A DNA stretch of 64,000 nt from Acidobacteriota bacterium (lineage in GTDB: Bacteria > Acidobacteriota > Terriglobia > Acidiferrales > UBA7541): positions 1 to 64,000 of the forward strand of contig QHYE01000033.1 of NCBI GenBank assembly GCA_003224055.1, in the 5' to 3' direction. Each line of letters opens with the position of its first letter. The stretch's first letter is position 1. The notes beneath the pieces were generated by a model. That model was given only the letters and a program-made list of their open reading frames with translations. It ran no database searches and was not told the origin of the DNA. A program made the translations under genes and the position numbers. Below are positions 50,796 through 61,161 of the stretch, in pieces.

Positions 50796-52355
50796 ATGAG
50801 CAAACGACCGAAACCGATTGTGTTGACGGTGCTAGATGGATGGGGATTCCGCGCGGAGACGAAGGGCAACGCGATTGCAGTGGCGAGGAAGCCGGCGTAT
50901 GACGAGCTCATGAAGAAATTTCCGAACACGCTGATCCATACTTCGGGACCATTTGTCGGATTACCGGAAGGGCAGATGGGCAACAGCGAAGTGGGGCACA
51001 TGAACATGGGCGCGGGGCGGATCGTGCACATGGACATCACGCGCATTGATTTGATGATTGCGCAGAAACGGCTGCAAAACGTGCCTCTTTTTCAGCAAGC
51101 GATGGAGCGCGGTCGGACACGGCAACTCCATTTTATCGGCCTGTTGAGCGACGGCGGCGTGCACTCTCACATTCAACACCTGTTTGCGCTTCTGGAGATG
51201 GCGAGAGAGCAAAAAGTGGAAAACGTTTTTGTGCACTGCTTCATGGACGGACGCGACACGCCGCCGAATAACGGGCGGGATTATGTGCGCCAGCTGCAGC
51301 AGAAAATGCGCGAGCTGGGGGGAGGAGAAATCGCGACGCTGGTGGGGCGGTACTACGCGATGGACCGCGACAACCGCTGGGAGCGCATTGAGCTGGCTTA
51401 TCGCCCGCTGGTACACGGCGAAGCGGAGACAAAAACGCATGATCCGGTTGCGGCCTTGCAGAAAAGCTACGAGCAGGGAATCACGGATGAGTTTGTGAAG
51501 CCCATCGTGGTGACCAAGGGGAACGGCATTTCCGCCGCACCAGTGGGATTGATTCGCGACGAGGATGCGGTGATTTTCTTCAATTTCAGGGCAGACCGCG
51601 CGCGACAGATGACCTATGCACTGGCGGCGCCGGACTTTGACAAGTTCCCCGACGCGAAACGGCCGAAGAATCTGTTTTTTGTGGGAATGACGCAGTACGA
51701 CAAAGACTGGCCGTGGTTAAAGTACGTGATTGCGCCGGAAAAACTGGAGCACATCCTGGCGCAAGTGTTCGCGGAGCTGCAGTACAAGAATTTGCGCACG
51801 GCGGAGACGGAGAAGTACGCGCACGTGACTTATTTTTTCAACGGTGGAGTGGAGAAGCCATTTGGCGGTGAGGAACGAATTCTGGTGCCGTCGCCGAAAG
51901 TTGCGACTTACGATTTGAAGCCGGAAATGTCCGCCGCGGGAATCACGGATACGGTGGTGAAGGCTATCGAGAAGGGCGAATTCGACGCCATCATCATGAA
52001 TTACGCGAATGCGGACATGGTGGGCCATTCGGGAAAGTTGGCAGCGGCGATCAAGGCCGTGGAAGCGGTGGACGCAGGGCTCGGGCAGATTTATCAGACG
52101 CTGAAATCGCGGGGAGGCGCGTGGATTATCACCGCGGACCATGGGAATGCCGAGACGATGATCGATCCCGCGACCGGCGGGCCGCATACCTATCACACGA
52201 CGAATCCGGTGCCGTTCATTTTGGTGAGCGATGACGAAAAGATGCGTTTGCGGCCAGGTGGCTCGCTGCGGGATATTGCGCCGACAATGCTGAGCGTGCT
52301 GGGACAGCCGAAGCCCGTGGATATGACGGGAACAGACCTGAGGATGACTTCCTAG
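50796..52355 (+). CDS. gpmI: 2,3-bisphosphoglycerate-independent phosphoglycerate mutase
   Basis: [27 protein letters not shown]...[27 protein letters not shown]...[32 protein letters not shown]. Confidence 0.95.
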   Translation: MSKRPKPIVLTVLDGWGFRAETKGNAIAVARKPAYDELMKKFPNTLIHTSGPFVGLPEGQMGNSEVGHMNMGAGRIVHMDITRIDLMIAQKRLQNVPLFQQAMERGRTRQLHFIGLLSDGGVHSHIQHLFALLEMAREQKVENVFVHCFMDGRDTPPNNGRDYVRQLQQKMRELGGGEIATLVGRYYAMDRDNRWERIELAYRPLVHGEAETKTHDPVAALQKSYEQGITDEFVKPIVVTKGNGISAAPVGLIRDEDAVIFFNFRADRARQMTYALAAPDFDKFPDAKRPKNLFFVGMTQYDKDWPWLKYVIAPEKLEHILAQVFAELQYKNLRTAETEKYAHVTYFFNGGVEKPFGGEERILVPSPKVATYDLKPEMSAAGITDTVVKAIEKGEFDAIIMNYANADMVGHSGKLAAAIKAVEAVDAGLGQIYQTLKSRGGAWIITADHGNAETMIDPATGGPHTYHTTNPVPFILVSDDEKMRLRPGGSLRDIAPTMLSVLGQPKPVDMTGTDLRMTS

Positions 52356-52361
52356 TTCACC

Positions 52362-53369
52362 ATGAAACGCACCCAGCCTTCAGAAACCAAACTCGTGATT
52401 TGCGTATGGCACCCGTTTACGGAGTGGCGGCCGAAGCCGGCGATGGCGGAGGCGATTCGAAAGCGGTGGCCGGAAATGCAGGTCTTGCATTTGCCGAATT
52501 ACGACGGGTTGCCAAAGGAATTGCCGGACACGGATATTTTTGTGGGCTACTCGCTGCGGGCGGAGCAATTGAAGGCTGCCAGTAAACTGAAGTGGATTCA
52601 CTCGACGGCGGCGGGCGTGGCGCAATTGATGTACCCGGAGCTGCGCGACTCCGGAATCCTGGTGACGAACCCGAGCGGAATATTTTCGGTGCCCATGGCC
52701 GAGCACACGATGGGCTTGTTGCTGGCGCTGGCGCGGAATTTTCCGGACTCGGTGCGGCACCAGGATCACGCGCACTGGTCGCAGCAGGAATTGTGGGACA
52801 AGCCGCAGCACTTGACGGAAATCAATGGCAAAGTGCTGCTGATCGTGGGCTACGGATCGATCGGGAGGGAAGTGGCGAAGCGGGCAAGAGCCTTCGAGAT
52901 GCGCGTGTGGGGCGTAACGCGATCCGGCGAGGGCGACCGAACGCATGCGGAAAAGATTTTTGCCGCGGCAAAATTGCGCGAGGCTCTGCCGGAAGCCGAC
53001 TATGTCCTAATCGCCGCGCCAGAGACTGCGGAGACGAGGCATCTCATGGGGGCGACGGAGATCGCGAAAATGAAACGCGGCGCAAGGTTGATCTACGTGG
53101 GGCGCGGGTCGCTGCTGGACGAGGCGGCGCTGCTGCGGGCGCTAGAGAGTGGAGCGCTTGGAGGAGCCGCGATCGACGTCGCCAAGTTGGAGCCGTTGCC
53201 GGCGGAGAGCCCGCTCTGGAAGGTGCCGAATTTGTTGATCACACCACACACCAGCGGGGTGAGCGACCGGCTCTGGGACAGGCAGGCAGGGGTCTTGCTC
53301 GAATTGCTGGAGAGATGGTTTGACGGCCGGGAACTATTTAATCGCGTTGATTTTGCGCGGGGGTACTGA
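52362..53369 (+). CDS. D-2-hydroxyacid dehydrogenase
   Basis: GKVLLIVGYGSIGREVAKRARAFEMRVWGVTRS...AAPETAETRHLMGATEIAKMKRGARLIYVGRGSLLDEAALLRAL. Confidence 0.92.
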   Translation: MKRTQPSETKLVICVWHPFTEWRPKPAMAEAIRKRWPEMQVLHLPNYDGLPKELPDTDIFVGYSLRAEQLKAASKLKWIHSTAAGVAQLMYPELRDSGILVTNPSGIFSVPMAEHTMGLLLALARNFPDSVRHQDHAHWSQQELWDKPQHLTEINGKVLLIVGYGSIGREVAKRARAFEMRVWGVTRSGEGDRTHAEKIFAAAKLREALPEADYVLIAAPETAETRHLMGATEIAKMKRGARLIYVGRGSLLDEAALLRALESGALGGAAIDVAKLEPLPAESPLWKVPNLLITPHTSGVSDRLWDRQAGVLLELLERWFDGRELFNRVDFARGY

Positions 53370-53381
53370 AGGAGACCTTGG

Positions 53382-53441
53382 AAAATCGAAATTGGAAAAG
53401 GGTCAGGCTCCAAACGAATTTCGATTTCCACTTTCGATTTT
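53382..53441. terminator. Imperfect inverted repeat between convergent genes
   Basis: aaaatcgaaattggaaa (53382-53398) vs tttccactttcgatttt (53425-53441): 15/17 complementary; between the 3' ends at 53369 and 53458. Confidence 0.4.
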
Positions 53442-53457
53442 GCAACTATTAGCTCGA

Positions 53458-54561
53458 TCAATCCCCGACGCCGCTTTTGACGGACTGATAGCCTTCGCGG
53501 GCGTAGATCTGATATTTCTGTTTCTTACCTTTTTGATCCACGATGCTGAGCGGGCCGCCGTCGGGCGCGACCAATTCTACTTTGACTTTGTGAAATTTTC
53601 CGTCCTTCGCGCCGTGAGATGGCGAGTAAGAAATGCTGTACTGATGGCGAAGGAAGGCGGCAACGCTGCGGAACACATCCGGCATCTCGCCGGCGAATTG
53701 GGGAAACCAGGAATAACCCCCGGTTTCCTGCGCGAATGTTCTGAGCTGATTTTCCGCCTGCAGGTAATCCATGTGGCGCGTGCTGCCCATTCCACCGTTC
53801 ATGTCGGCATAATTCTGAAAGGCGCGGCCCAAACCGATGCAGAAGATTGTGACATCGCTCTGCCGAAGCTGTTTCATGGTTTGATCGAGCGTGTGCTTTG
53901 AAAAAGTGTCCACGCCGCTGGCGAGAACGACGATGGACTTCTTGCCCTGTACGTCCTTCAGGCGATCCACAGTTTCGAGAATGGCGTCAAAGACGTTCGA
54001 TTCGCTGAACCCCGGAAAATAAAGGCGGTACAACCCCTGCATGACTTCGTCTTTGTTTTGCGTGAAATCCACCTCGACGCGGGTCCTCATGTCAAACGTT
54101 TCGAGAGCGACCCAGTCCTTTTGCAGCAGTGCGGGGAAGAGCGCCGTGGACCAATACTTTCCAACATAGGCGAAAAAACCACCGTAACCGCGGCTGCTGA
54201 ATTCGAGGAGAAGAACCATGGTGATAGGGGCATCGGTGGCACCGAAGTTGGTGATGGTCTGGGGCGCGCCGTCGTCGAGGATGCGGAAATTTTCCTTTTT
54301 AAGGCCGGGAATGATGTCGCCGTGCTGGGTGGTGGCGACGACGTCGAGCGTGACGATGGGGACGTCCACGGCAATGGCAACACCGGCGTCCGGCGGTTTC
54401 TGTGATGCGTCGGGAGTCTTCGTCGGCGCTGGATTCTGCTGCGGCTGCGCTCCAGGTTGCGGGCCCGTGGGAGCCTGAGCCAGAGCGGTGTGCTCGGTCA
54501 GGGGAAAGACGAGCGCCGTGGCCATGGCTACAAGTACGATAAGCGAGAAGATAGCTTTCAT
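53458..54561 (-). CDS. secreted VWA-domain protein ('VWFA-related' type)
   Basis: VTLDVVATTQHGDIIPGLKKENFRILDDGAPQTITNFGATDAPITMVLLLEFSSRG...RQSDVTIFCIGLG. Confidence 0.9.
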   Translation of the reverse strand: MKAIFSLIVLVAMATALVFPLTEHTALAQAPTGPQPGAQPQQNPAPTKTPDASQKPPDAGVAIAVDVPIVTLDVVATTQHGDIIPGLKKENFRILDDGAPQTITNFGATDAPITMVLLLEFSSRGYGGFFAYVGKYWSTALFPALLQKDWVALETFDMRTRVEVDFTQNKDEVMQGLYRLYFPGFSESNVFDAILETVDRLKDVQGKKSIVVLASGVDTFSKHTLDQTMKQLRQSDVTIFCIGLGRAFQNYADMNGGMGSTRHMDYLQAENQLRTFAQETGGYSWFPQFAGEMPDVFRSVAAFLRHQYSISYSPSHGAKDGKFHKVKVELVAPDGGPLSIVDQKGKKQKYQIYAREGYQSVKSGVGD

Positions 54562-54761
54562 TTTGAACTCCCGATTCGCGGTCGATAAACCCAGACAAGC
54601 AATGTAACCCGGCGCTCAAAAAGCGCAACGGTTGAATTTTGGCAACGCGGGGCCAAAGCCAAAGTCAGGCGCCCACACCTGCATGTTAGTATGAAGCACA
54701 TTTGATGCAAAACGTTTGCTGAGGCGTTTGCGGGGCAACAGCATAAGAGGAGGAAGGATTC

Positions 54762-56228
54762 GTGAACTGGAATCGCAGGGTGCAGGTTTTGGTGGGAGCG
54801 GCGGCCCTCGCGGCAGCCGCGAGCTTGCCCGTTGCGGCGCAGGCGCCGACTCCGGCGGCGCCGGGAATTCCCGTGAACCCGTCGCTGGTAGGAGATACAT
54901 CAAACGTGGCGAAGGAGGCGCAGGGCTGGCTAGCGGATCTGATTCGAATCAATACCACGAATCCGCCCGGAAATGAGCAAGTTGCCGCAAAATATATCGC
55001 CGGGATACTCGAGAAGGAAGGGATCACCGCAGAAATTCTAGAGCTGACGCCCGGGCGGAGCGCGGTGGTGGCGAGGCTGCGGAGCGCGGCAGTGGCCAAT
55101 CCGGCCAAGGCGCTGCTCTTGGTGGCGCACATGGATGTGGTCGCGGTGGACAAATCCAAGTGGACGGTCGATCCGTTTGGCGGAGTGATCAAAGATGGAT
55201 ACCTGTATGGACGCGGGGCCATCGACGACAAGGGGATGCTGGCAGCAAATCTGGCGGCGTTTGTCGCCTTGAAGCGAGCCAATCTTCGCCTGAATCGCGA
55301 CGTCATTTTCCTGGCAACGGCCGACGAAGAAAACGGAGGCGATGCGAACATCAAGGTTTTGATCGGGAAATACTGGGACAAGTTTGCGGCCGGGTTTTCG
55401 ATCAATGAGGGCGGAAACGTTTTCGTCGTGAAGGGGAAAGTACAGTATGTAGGAGTTCAGGCCAGCGAGAAAGTCTCGGGAAATATAGACGTGATTGCGC
55501 GGGGAAAGTCCGGGCACGCCTCGCAACCGACGAAAGACAACGCAGTCGTGCACCTGGGGGCGGCCGTGGGCAAAATCGGAGCGTATACCGCGCCCGTCCA
55601 CTTGACGGCGATTGTGCGGAGATATTTCGAAGGGCTGGCGCCGCTGGAGGACGACGAAATCGGAAAGTGGATGCGGTCGCTCGATACGTCAGACCGCGGA
55701 GAGCACGCGCAGCGAGTGCTTTCGAACACGAGCCCGCTCTGGAACGCCATGCTGCGAGATACGATTGCGCCCACGATTCTGTCCGCGGGAGTAGCGAACA
55801 ACGTGATACCGGGGGAAGCGCATGCGAATCTGAATGTTCGGTTACTGCCCGGGGACACGATCGAGGCGGTGGTTAGAGACTTGACGAAACTGGTGGATGA
55901 TCCTCTGGTGAAACTCGAAGTCAAGCCAAATGGAGGACTGGCAGCGCCACCGTCGTCGCTGGAGTCGGATTTTTACGCCGTGATTTCGAAAGTCGCGGCG
56001 CAGGAATTCCCGGGCGCAGCCGTGCTGCCGTTTCAGTCCACATGGGCGACGGATTCATCCCAATTGAGATTGCACAACGTGCAGGCGTACGGGCTGGTGC
56101 CATTTCCACTGACGGAGGAAGATTTGAAACGAATGCATGGAGAGGATGAGAGAATACCGCTGGCGGCGTTCAACAAAGGAGTTCACGTGCTGACGCGGAT
56201 CGTGGCCGAATTTGCGGTCACTCGTTAG
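54762..56228 (+). CDS. M20-family metallopeptidase
   Basis: LLLVAHMDVVAVDKSKWTVDPFGGVIKDGYLYGRGAIDDKGMLAANLAAFV...FLATADEENGGDANIKVLI. Confidence 0.92.
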   Translation: MNWNRRVQVLVGAAALAAAASLPVAAQAPTPAAPGIPVNPSLVGDTSNVAKEAQGWLADLIRINTTNPPGNEQVAAKYIAGILEKEGITAEILELTPGRSAVVARLRSAAVANPAKALLLVAHMDVVAVDKSKWTVDPFGGVIKDGYLYGRGAIDDKGMLAANLAAFVALKRANLRLNRDVIFLATADEENGGDANIKVLIGKYWDKFAAGFSINEGGNVFVVKGKVQYVGVQASEKVSGNIDVIARGKSGHASQPTKDNAVVHLGAAVGKIGAYTAPVHLTAIVRRYFEGLAPLEDDEIGKWMRSLDTSDRGEHAQRVLSNTSPLWNAMLRDTIAPTILSAGVANNVIPGEAHANLNVRLLPGDTIEAVVRDLTKLVDDPLVKLEVKPNGGLAAPPSSLESDFYAVISKVAAQEFPGAAVLPFQSTWATDSSQLRLHNVQAYGLVPFPLTEEDLKRMHGEDERIPLAAFNKGVHVLTRIVAEFAVTR

Positions 56229-56333
56229 GAAAGCGAAGAAGCAGGTAAGATAGGCTCGAAAAGAGACGATCGAATCCCAGAGACATCCAGCAAATAATAC
56301 GAACGTACGGGAACTCTCTCCGGCGTCAAGAGC

Positions 56334-57758
56334 ATGAACTTTCGCCATTCGAAAATCGTTTGCACCATCGGACCAGCCAGCCGCTCGCCGCGGATGATCG
56401 ACCGTTTGCTGGACGCGGGAATGGATGTGGCGCGGCTTAATTTTTCGCACGGTACGCACGAAGAGCACGCGAAAAACATTTCAACACTGCGCGCGGCGTC
56501 GATTAAGCACCAAAAGCCGATAGCAATTCTGGCCGACCTGCAAGGACCGAAAATCCGCACCGGGCCGCTGGCCAGCGGCGGGCCGGTGCTGCTGCGCACG
56601 GGCCAACGCTTCGTCATCACCACGGCACGAGTGTTGGGCGATTCGACGCGCGTGAATACTACGTTTACGCCACTGCCCCGGGAAGTCCACCGCGGGGACC
56701 GCATCCTTCTTTCGGATGGATTGATTGAGCTGCGCGTTCAGCAGATACGGGATAAGCAGGTGATTTGCGAAGTGGTGAACGGCGGCGCGCTTGGCGAGCA
56801 CAAGGGCATCAACTTGCCGGGTGTGAAGCTGCGCGTGCCGGCGATGACGCCGAAAGACCGCGCGGACCTACTGTTCGCGCTCAAGCACGGCGCGAATTAC
56901 ATCGCCGTGAGTTTTGTGCGGCGCCCCGAAGACGTGCTGCTCGCGAGGCAGCTCATTCGGCGGGCAGGGAAAGACACGCCGGTGATCGCGAAATTGGAAA
57001 AGCCGGAGGCCATTGAAAAGCTGGACGAGATCCTGCATGTTGCGGATGGCGTCATGGTGGCGCGGGGCGATCTCGGCGTCGAGATGAGCCCGGAGCGCGT
57101 GCCGGTGGTGCAAAAGACGATTATCACGCGGGCGAGGGAGTTCCGGAAACCGGTGATCACCGCCACGCAGATGCTGGAATCGATGACGGAAAATCCGCGG
57201 CCGACGCGCGCGGAAGCTTCCGACGTGGCGAACGCCATTTTCGACGGATCGGACGCGGTGATGCTTTCCGCGGAAACCGCCAGTGGCAAATATCCCGTCG
57301 AGGCCGTGGACATGATGGCGCGGATCATCGAGGAAGCCGAAGCGAGCATCAGCGAATTTCCGCGGCCTGCGTCGCAGGAGCAATTGAAAGTGGCGGAGAC
57401 GGTGGCGGAACTGGTGTGTCACGCTTCGCGCGAGCTGCACATGAAATTGATCGCCGTGTTCACGCACAGCGGATTTACAGCGCGGCTGGTCTCTCGTTAC
57501 CGCCCGCTGGTGCCAATCGTGGCGTTTTCACCGGAGGCGGAGACGCGCAGGCGCATGGCGCTGATCTGGGGCGTGCTGCCGAGAAGTATACAGGACGTGC
57601 AAAAAGTGGATGGACTTGCGCCCGTCGCGGAGAAGCGTCTCCTGCAGGAGCGTCTGGTGCGCAAGGGCGATGTCATTGCCATCGTGGCGGGCACGCCGAT
57701 GGGAATCCGCGGGACGACCAACTTCATGAAGTTTCACGTCATTGGCGGGCCGGCGTGA
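56334..57758 (+). CDS. pyk: pyruvate kinase
   Basis: RHSKIVCTIGPASRSPRMIDRLLDAGMDVARLNFSHGTHEEH...VMVARGDLGVEMSPERVPVVQKTII...VITATQMLESMTENPRPTRAEASDVANAIFDGSDAVMLSAETASGKYP. Confidence 0.97.
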   Translation: MNFRHSKIVCTIGPASRSPRMIDRLLDAGMDVARLNFSHGTHEEHAKNISTLRAASIKHQKPIAILADLQGPKIRTGPLASGGPVLLRTGQRFVITTARVLGDSTRVNTTFTPLPREVHRGDRILLSDGLIELRVQQIRDKQVICEVVNGGALGEHKGINLPGVKLRVPAMTPKDRADLLFALKHGANYIAVSFVRRPEDVLLARQLIRRAGKDTPVIAKLEKPEAIEKLDEILHVADGVMVARGDLGVEMSPERVPVVQKTIITRAREFRKPVITATQMLESMTENPRPTRAEASDVANAIFDGSDAVMLSAETASGKYPVEAVDMMARIIEEAEASISEFPRPASQEQLKVAETVAELVCHASRELHMKLIAVFTHSGFTARLVSRYRPLVPIVAFSPEAETRRRMALIWGVLPRSIQDVQKVDGLAPVAEKRLLQERLVRKGDVIAIVAGTPMGIRGTTNFMKFHVIGGPA

Positions 57759-57830
57759 GGCCGTTGTTGGTTCTTAGTTGTAAGTAATTTGTTCTTCCTT
57801 CGGACTTCTAAGCCACTCAATTCAACGCCT

Positions 57831-58616
57831 TCAGTTGACCCAATTGTCGGGCCGGGAAGGCGGGTCTTTTTTGTGCTTGTTGATATAAACCTCGAAGCGC
57901 TTGCGATTGCGCTTGTTTTGCCAGTCGGAAACCGAGTTGCGAACGTTGTAAAGGAAGGAACCCCGGCGAAGATAGACCCAGCCGACGAGCATACCGCCAA
58001 AATGGCAGATATGGCTGATGTTATTGCCACCAAGTCCAAAGGTTCCGAGAAATTCGAGGACGATCATCACGATGACGTAGGTACGCATGCTCATTTTGAT
58101 GGGAATCGGAAACATGATGACCTGGCGGTCCGGGAACATTATTGCGCATGCCAAAAGGATTCCAAAAATTGCGCCGGAGGCGCCGATCGTCGGTATGTCG
58201 GAGGGCGGACGTCCCCAAAAAACCGGCACGGTATTCACGATGACGTTGATGAGACCCGCGCCGACTCCGGTGAGGAAGAAATACTGGAGAAAACGAGTGC
58301 GTCCCCAGACCAGCTCCAATTCGCGCCCGAACATGTACAACATGAACATGTTCGTGAGGATGTGCCAGATGGTCGAGCCGTCGTGCAGAAAGAGATACGT
58401 AAACGGCTGCCAGAAGCGCAGGCCGTGCGTGACGGCGGAAGGCACCAGACCAAAGGCCAGAACAAACCAGTTGTAGGCCGATATATTCCAAAAGGTTCTC
58501 AGCAGGATTTCAAAGAAGAATATCCCAATGTTGGCGATTAGCAGCCACTGGACCGCGGGCGTAATGTAGAAATTAAAGCTGAAGCGATAGTTTCGAATGC
58601 CCGGCCGAGACGCCAT
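57831..58616 (-). CDS. rhomboid-family intramembrane serine protease
   Basis: FLHDGSTIWHILTNMFMLYMFGRELE; GASGAIFGILLACAIMFP (GxSG); ISHICHFGGMLVGWVYLR. Confidence 0.92.
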   Translation of the reverse strand: MASRPGIRNYRFSFNFYITPAVQWLLIANIGIFFFEILLRTFWNISAYNWFVLAFGLVPSAVTHGLRFWQPFTYLFLHDGSTIWHILTNMFMLYMFGRELELVWGRTRFLQYFFLTGVGAGLINVIVNTVPVFWGRPPSDIPTIGASGAIFGILLACAIMFPDRQVIMFPIPIKMSMRTYVIVMIVLEFLGTFGLGGNNISHICHFGGMLVGWVYLRRGSFLYNVRNSVSDWQNKRNRKRFEVYINKHKKDPPSRPDNWVN

Positions 58617-58670
58617 GATTCTCCAAGTGTACGGCGGTATCCGAAGTCCGTCAAAGTCGAGTTGCCGGGC

Positions 58671-60869
58671 TCAGTCCAGCTTCTTGCGGGCGAAATAGAA
58701 GAGCGAAGCTCCGAGAAGCGCAAACATGAATATGCCGAAAAGATTGCTGGTAGCGAGCGGCCCCATGATCTTGGGGCCAAAGGCGAAGAGATCCGGGCGC
58801 CAGGGGAGTCGCAGAATGGAAGTAAGCCAATGCGGTGTGCGGGTAGAGACTTCCGGATCCTGCAATAAATTGATGATGATCCCCAGCAAGCCAAAGACGC
58901 CACCTGCGGCGATCAATCCACTTGAGTACAGCGCGCCGGGGCTGGCTTCGCTCTCATCCTTCTTCTTCGTGGTGGCTTCGACCAAAGCACGTACGAGGCC
59001 GCCGGCAAACATGGCACCGGTGGTGGCGATGGAGAGATACGAGCCGGTGGCGAAGGCCAGAGAACGAACGCCGAGGATTTCAACGGCGACGACCAAGGCA
59101 ACACCCATCAAGACAAGACGCCAGGGCAGCCGCTGATTCAGGATGCCGTTGATGACCGTGGCCATTAATCGCGCTTGCGGAGCGGGAGCTTTGTCGCTGC
59201 CGATGCCCTGCGCCCACTGAAACTCGATTCGTTGAGTGCCCGTGTCGTAGAGATATTCGCCGTCCGGCACTTCATGGGAACCCAGCGAGTTGATGAGGAC
59301 GTAGTTCTTGCCTTGATAGTTGAAAGTGTCGCGCTCGACTTTTACGCCGGATGGCAAAGCCTGGATGTTGACAGGAATTGGCGTGGGGATGTACTTCTCC
59401 AGTCCCTTGTTCATGAGATTCAGGGTTGCGCCGATCGCGACCGTAGAAATCGTCACGCCGACCAAAAGCCCCATCTGCTGCCAGAACGGCGTGGAACCTA
59501 CGAGGTAACCGGTCTTGAGGTCCTGCGAAGTGGCACCGGCAATGGCAGCGGCGATGCAAACGATGCCGCCGATCATGAGAGCGAGTACCGCGTACTTGGG
59601 AGCGGTCCATCCCGCGACGAAGAAGATCGCGCAGGTGGCCATGAGAGTGGCGATACTCATTCCGCTGATTGGATTGGAAGAGTTGCCGAGGAGTCCGCTG
59701 ATGCGGCCGGCGACGGTAACGAAGAGAAATCCGAAGATGACGACGAAAACGCCGGCGAAAAGATTTTGGTACCACTGGGTTTGCGCGCCCTCGATGGGGA
59801 AAAAAGTGAGGAGCACCCAGATCATGGCGACGATCAAGATGGAGCCGACGATGACCCAGCGCATGGGGACGTCGCGGTCGATGCGGCTGGAAGCCGTTGA
59901 TTGGCCGGCGCCCTCGGCGCGGACGTCTTTCAATCCAGCGCGCAGAGCGGAGATGATCGTGGGCATAGTGCGGAGCAGGGTGATGAGGCCTGCAGCGGCG
60001 ACTGCGCCAGCGCCCATCGGGCGAATGTAGCTGCGCCAGAGGTCATCCGGGGTCATTTGCGGTATGGGAATCGTGGACGGATAAATCGGCGTGTTGCCGG
60101 CGAGTTGCCCGTAAAACCTGATGGCGGGCATCATCACCAGCCACGAAATAATGCCGCCGGCGAACAGGATGCCGGAGACCCGCGGGCCGATGATATAGCC
60201 GACGCCGAGATATTCCGAAGTGATGGCCGCGCGGAAGGAAGCGCCGGGAAACCAGCTGGGTCGGGCTTCGGGCTGGGCCGTCCAGGCCTGCACCGTGTTC
60301 ATAAGAAAGGTGTAAACGCCACCGAGGCCCAGCCCCCAGAAGACGCGGCCTGCAAACGAGCCGCCGCGTTCCCCCGCGACGAGCACATCGGCGCAGGCCG
60401 TGCCTTCGGGAAACGCCAGATTCCCGTGTTCCTTGACGATGAGCTGGCGGCGGAGCGGCACCATGAACAAGACGCCCAGCCAGCCGCCCAGAAGCGCGAG
60501 CGGGAAAATCCGCCAGAAGGTGAACTCCGAGCCGAATCCCAGAGAGATCAAAGCGGGGATCGTGAACATGACGCCCGCGGCGAGCGACTCGCCGGCGGAG
60601 CCCGTCGTTTGCACGATGTTATTTTCAAGAATGGTGGAGCGGCCGAACGCGCGAAGGATGCTGATGGACAGAACGGAGATAGGGATGGATGCGGAAACGG
60701 TAAGCCCGGCGCGAAGGCCGACATACACGGTGACGGCGCCGAAGAGCAGCCCGAAGAGCGCTCCAAGAATCACCGCGCGTAGGGTGAATTCCTTGATGCT
60801 TTCCTCCGCCGATATGTACGGGCGGAATTCTCCTGGAGGGGCCGTGGAACTCCATGGACGTTCGCTCAC
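58671..60869 (-). CDS. OPT-family oligopeptide transporter
   Basis: LRAVILGALFGLLFGAVTVYVGLRAGLTVSASIPISVLSISILRAFGRSTILENNIVQTTGSAGESLAAGVMFTIPALISLG; GTG start with GAGGAGG upstream; ORF opens at 60929. Confidence 0.9.
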   Translation of the reverse strand: MSERPWSSTAPPGEFRPYISAEESIKEFTLRAVILGALFGLLFGAVTVYVGLRAGLTVSASIPISVLSISILRAFGRSTILENNIVQTTGSAGESLAAGVMFTIPALISLGFGSEFTFWRIFPLALLGGWLGVLFMVPLRRQLIVKEHGNLAFPEGTACADVLVAGERGGSFAGRVFWGLGLGGVYTFLMNTVQAWTAQPEARPSWFPGASFRAAITSEYLGVGYIIGPRVSGILFAGGIISWLVMMPAIRFYGQLAGNTPIYPSTIPIPQMTPDDLWRSYIRPMGAGAVAAAGLITLLRTMPTIISALRAGLKDVRAEGAGQSTASSRIDRDVPMRWVIVGSILIVAMIWVLLTFFPIEGAQTQWYQNLFAGVFVVIFGFLFVTVAGRISGLLGNSSNPISGMSIATLMATCAIFFVAGWTAPKYAVLALMIGGIVCIAAAIAGATSQDLKTGYLVGSTPFWQQMGLLVGVTISTVAIGATLNLMNKGLEKYIPTPIPVNIQALPSGVKVERDTFNYQGKNYVLINSLGSHEVPDGEYLYDTGTQRIEFQWAQGIGSDKAPAPQARLMATVINGILNQRLPWRLVLMGVALVVAVEILGVRSLAFATGSYLSIATTGAMFAGGLVRALVEATTKKKDESEASPGALYSSGLIAAGGVFGLLGIIINLLQDPEVSTRTPHWLTSILRLPWRPDLFAFGPKIMGPLATSNLFGIFMFALLGASLFYFARKKLD

Positions 60870-61161
60870 CGAAACCTCCTCGTGTTTCCTGGAAAGTTGA
60901 CTTAACCGTGTGCGGGGATTATGCCGCACGTGGGCAGAGTGGCAAAGCGATTCCTGCCTGAGGCGGCAACTTGCCCTTCCGGTTCTCTTGACACCAGTAA
61001 CGCATCCTTGTATTGTCCGACGCTATAAAGTACTCAGGTCGGCAACAAACCATGCTTGGGGACCCTTCGAGGTCGTTAAAGCGCCACACTGCAGGCAGCT
61101 GTTATCTCCCTGTGTGTCTTCAAGTTACGCGTTTCTTGAAAATTCAATCCGGAGGCACGCC

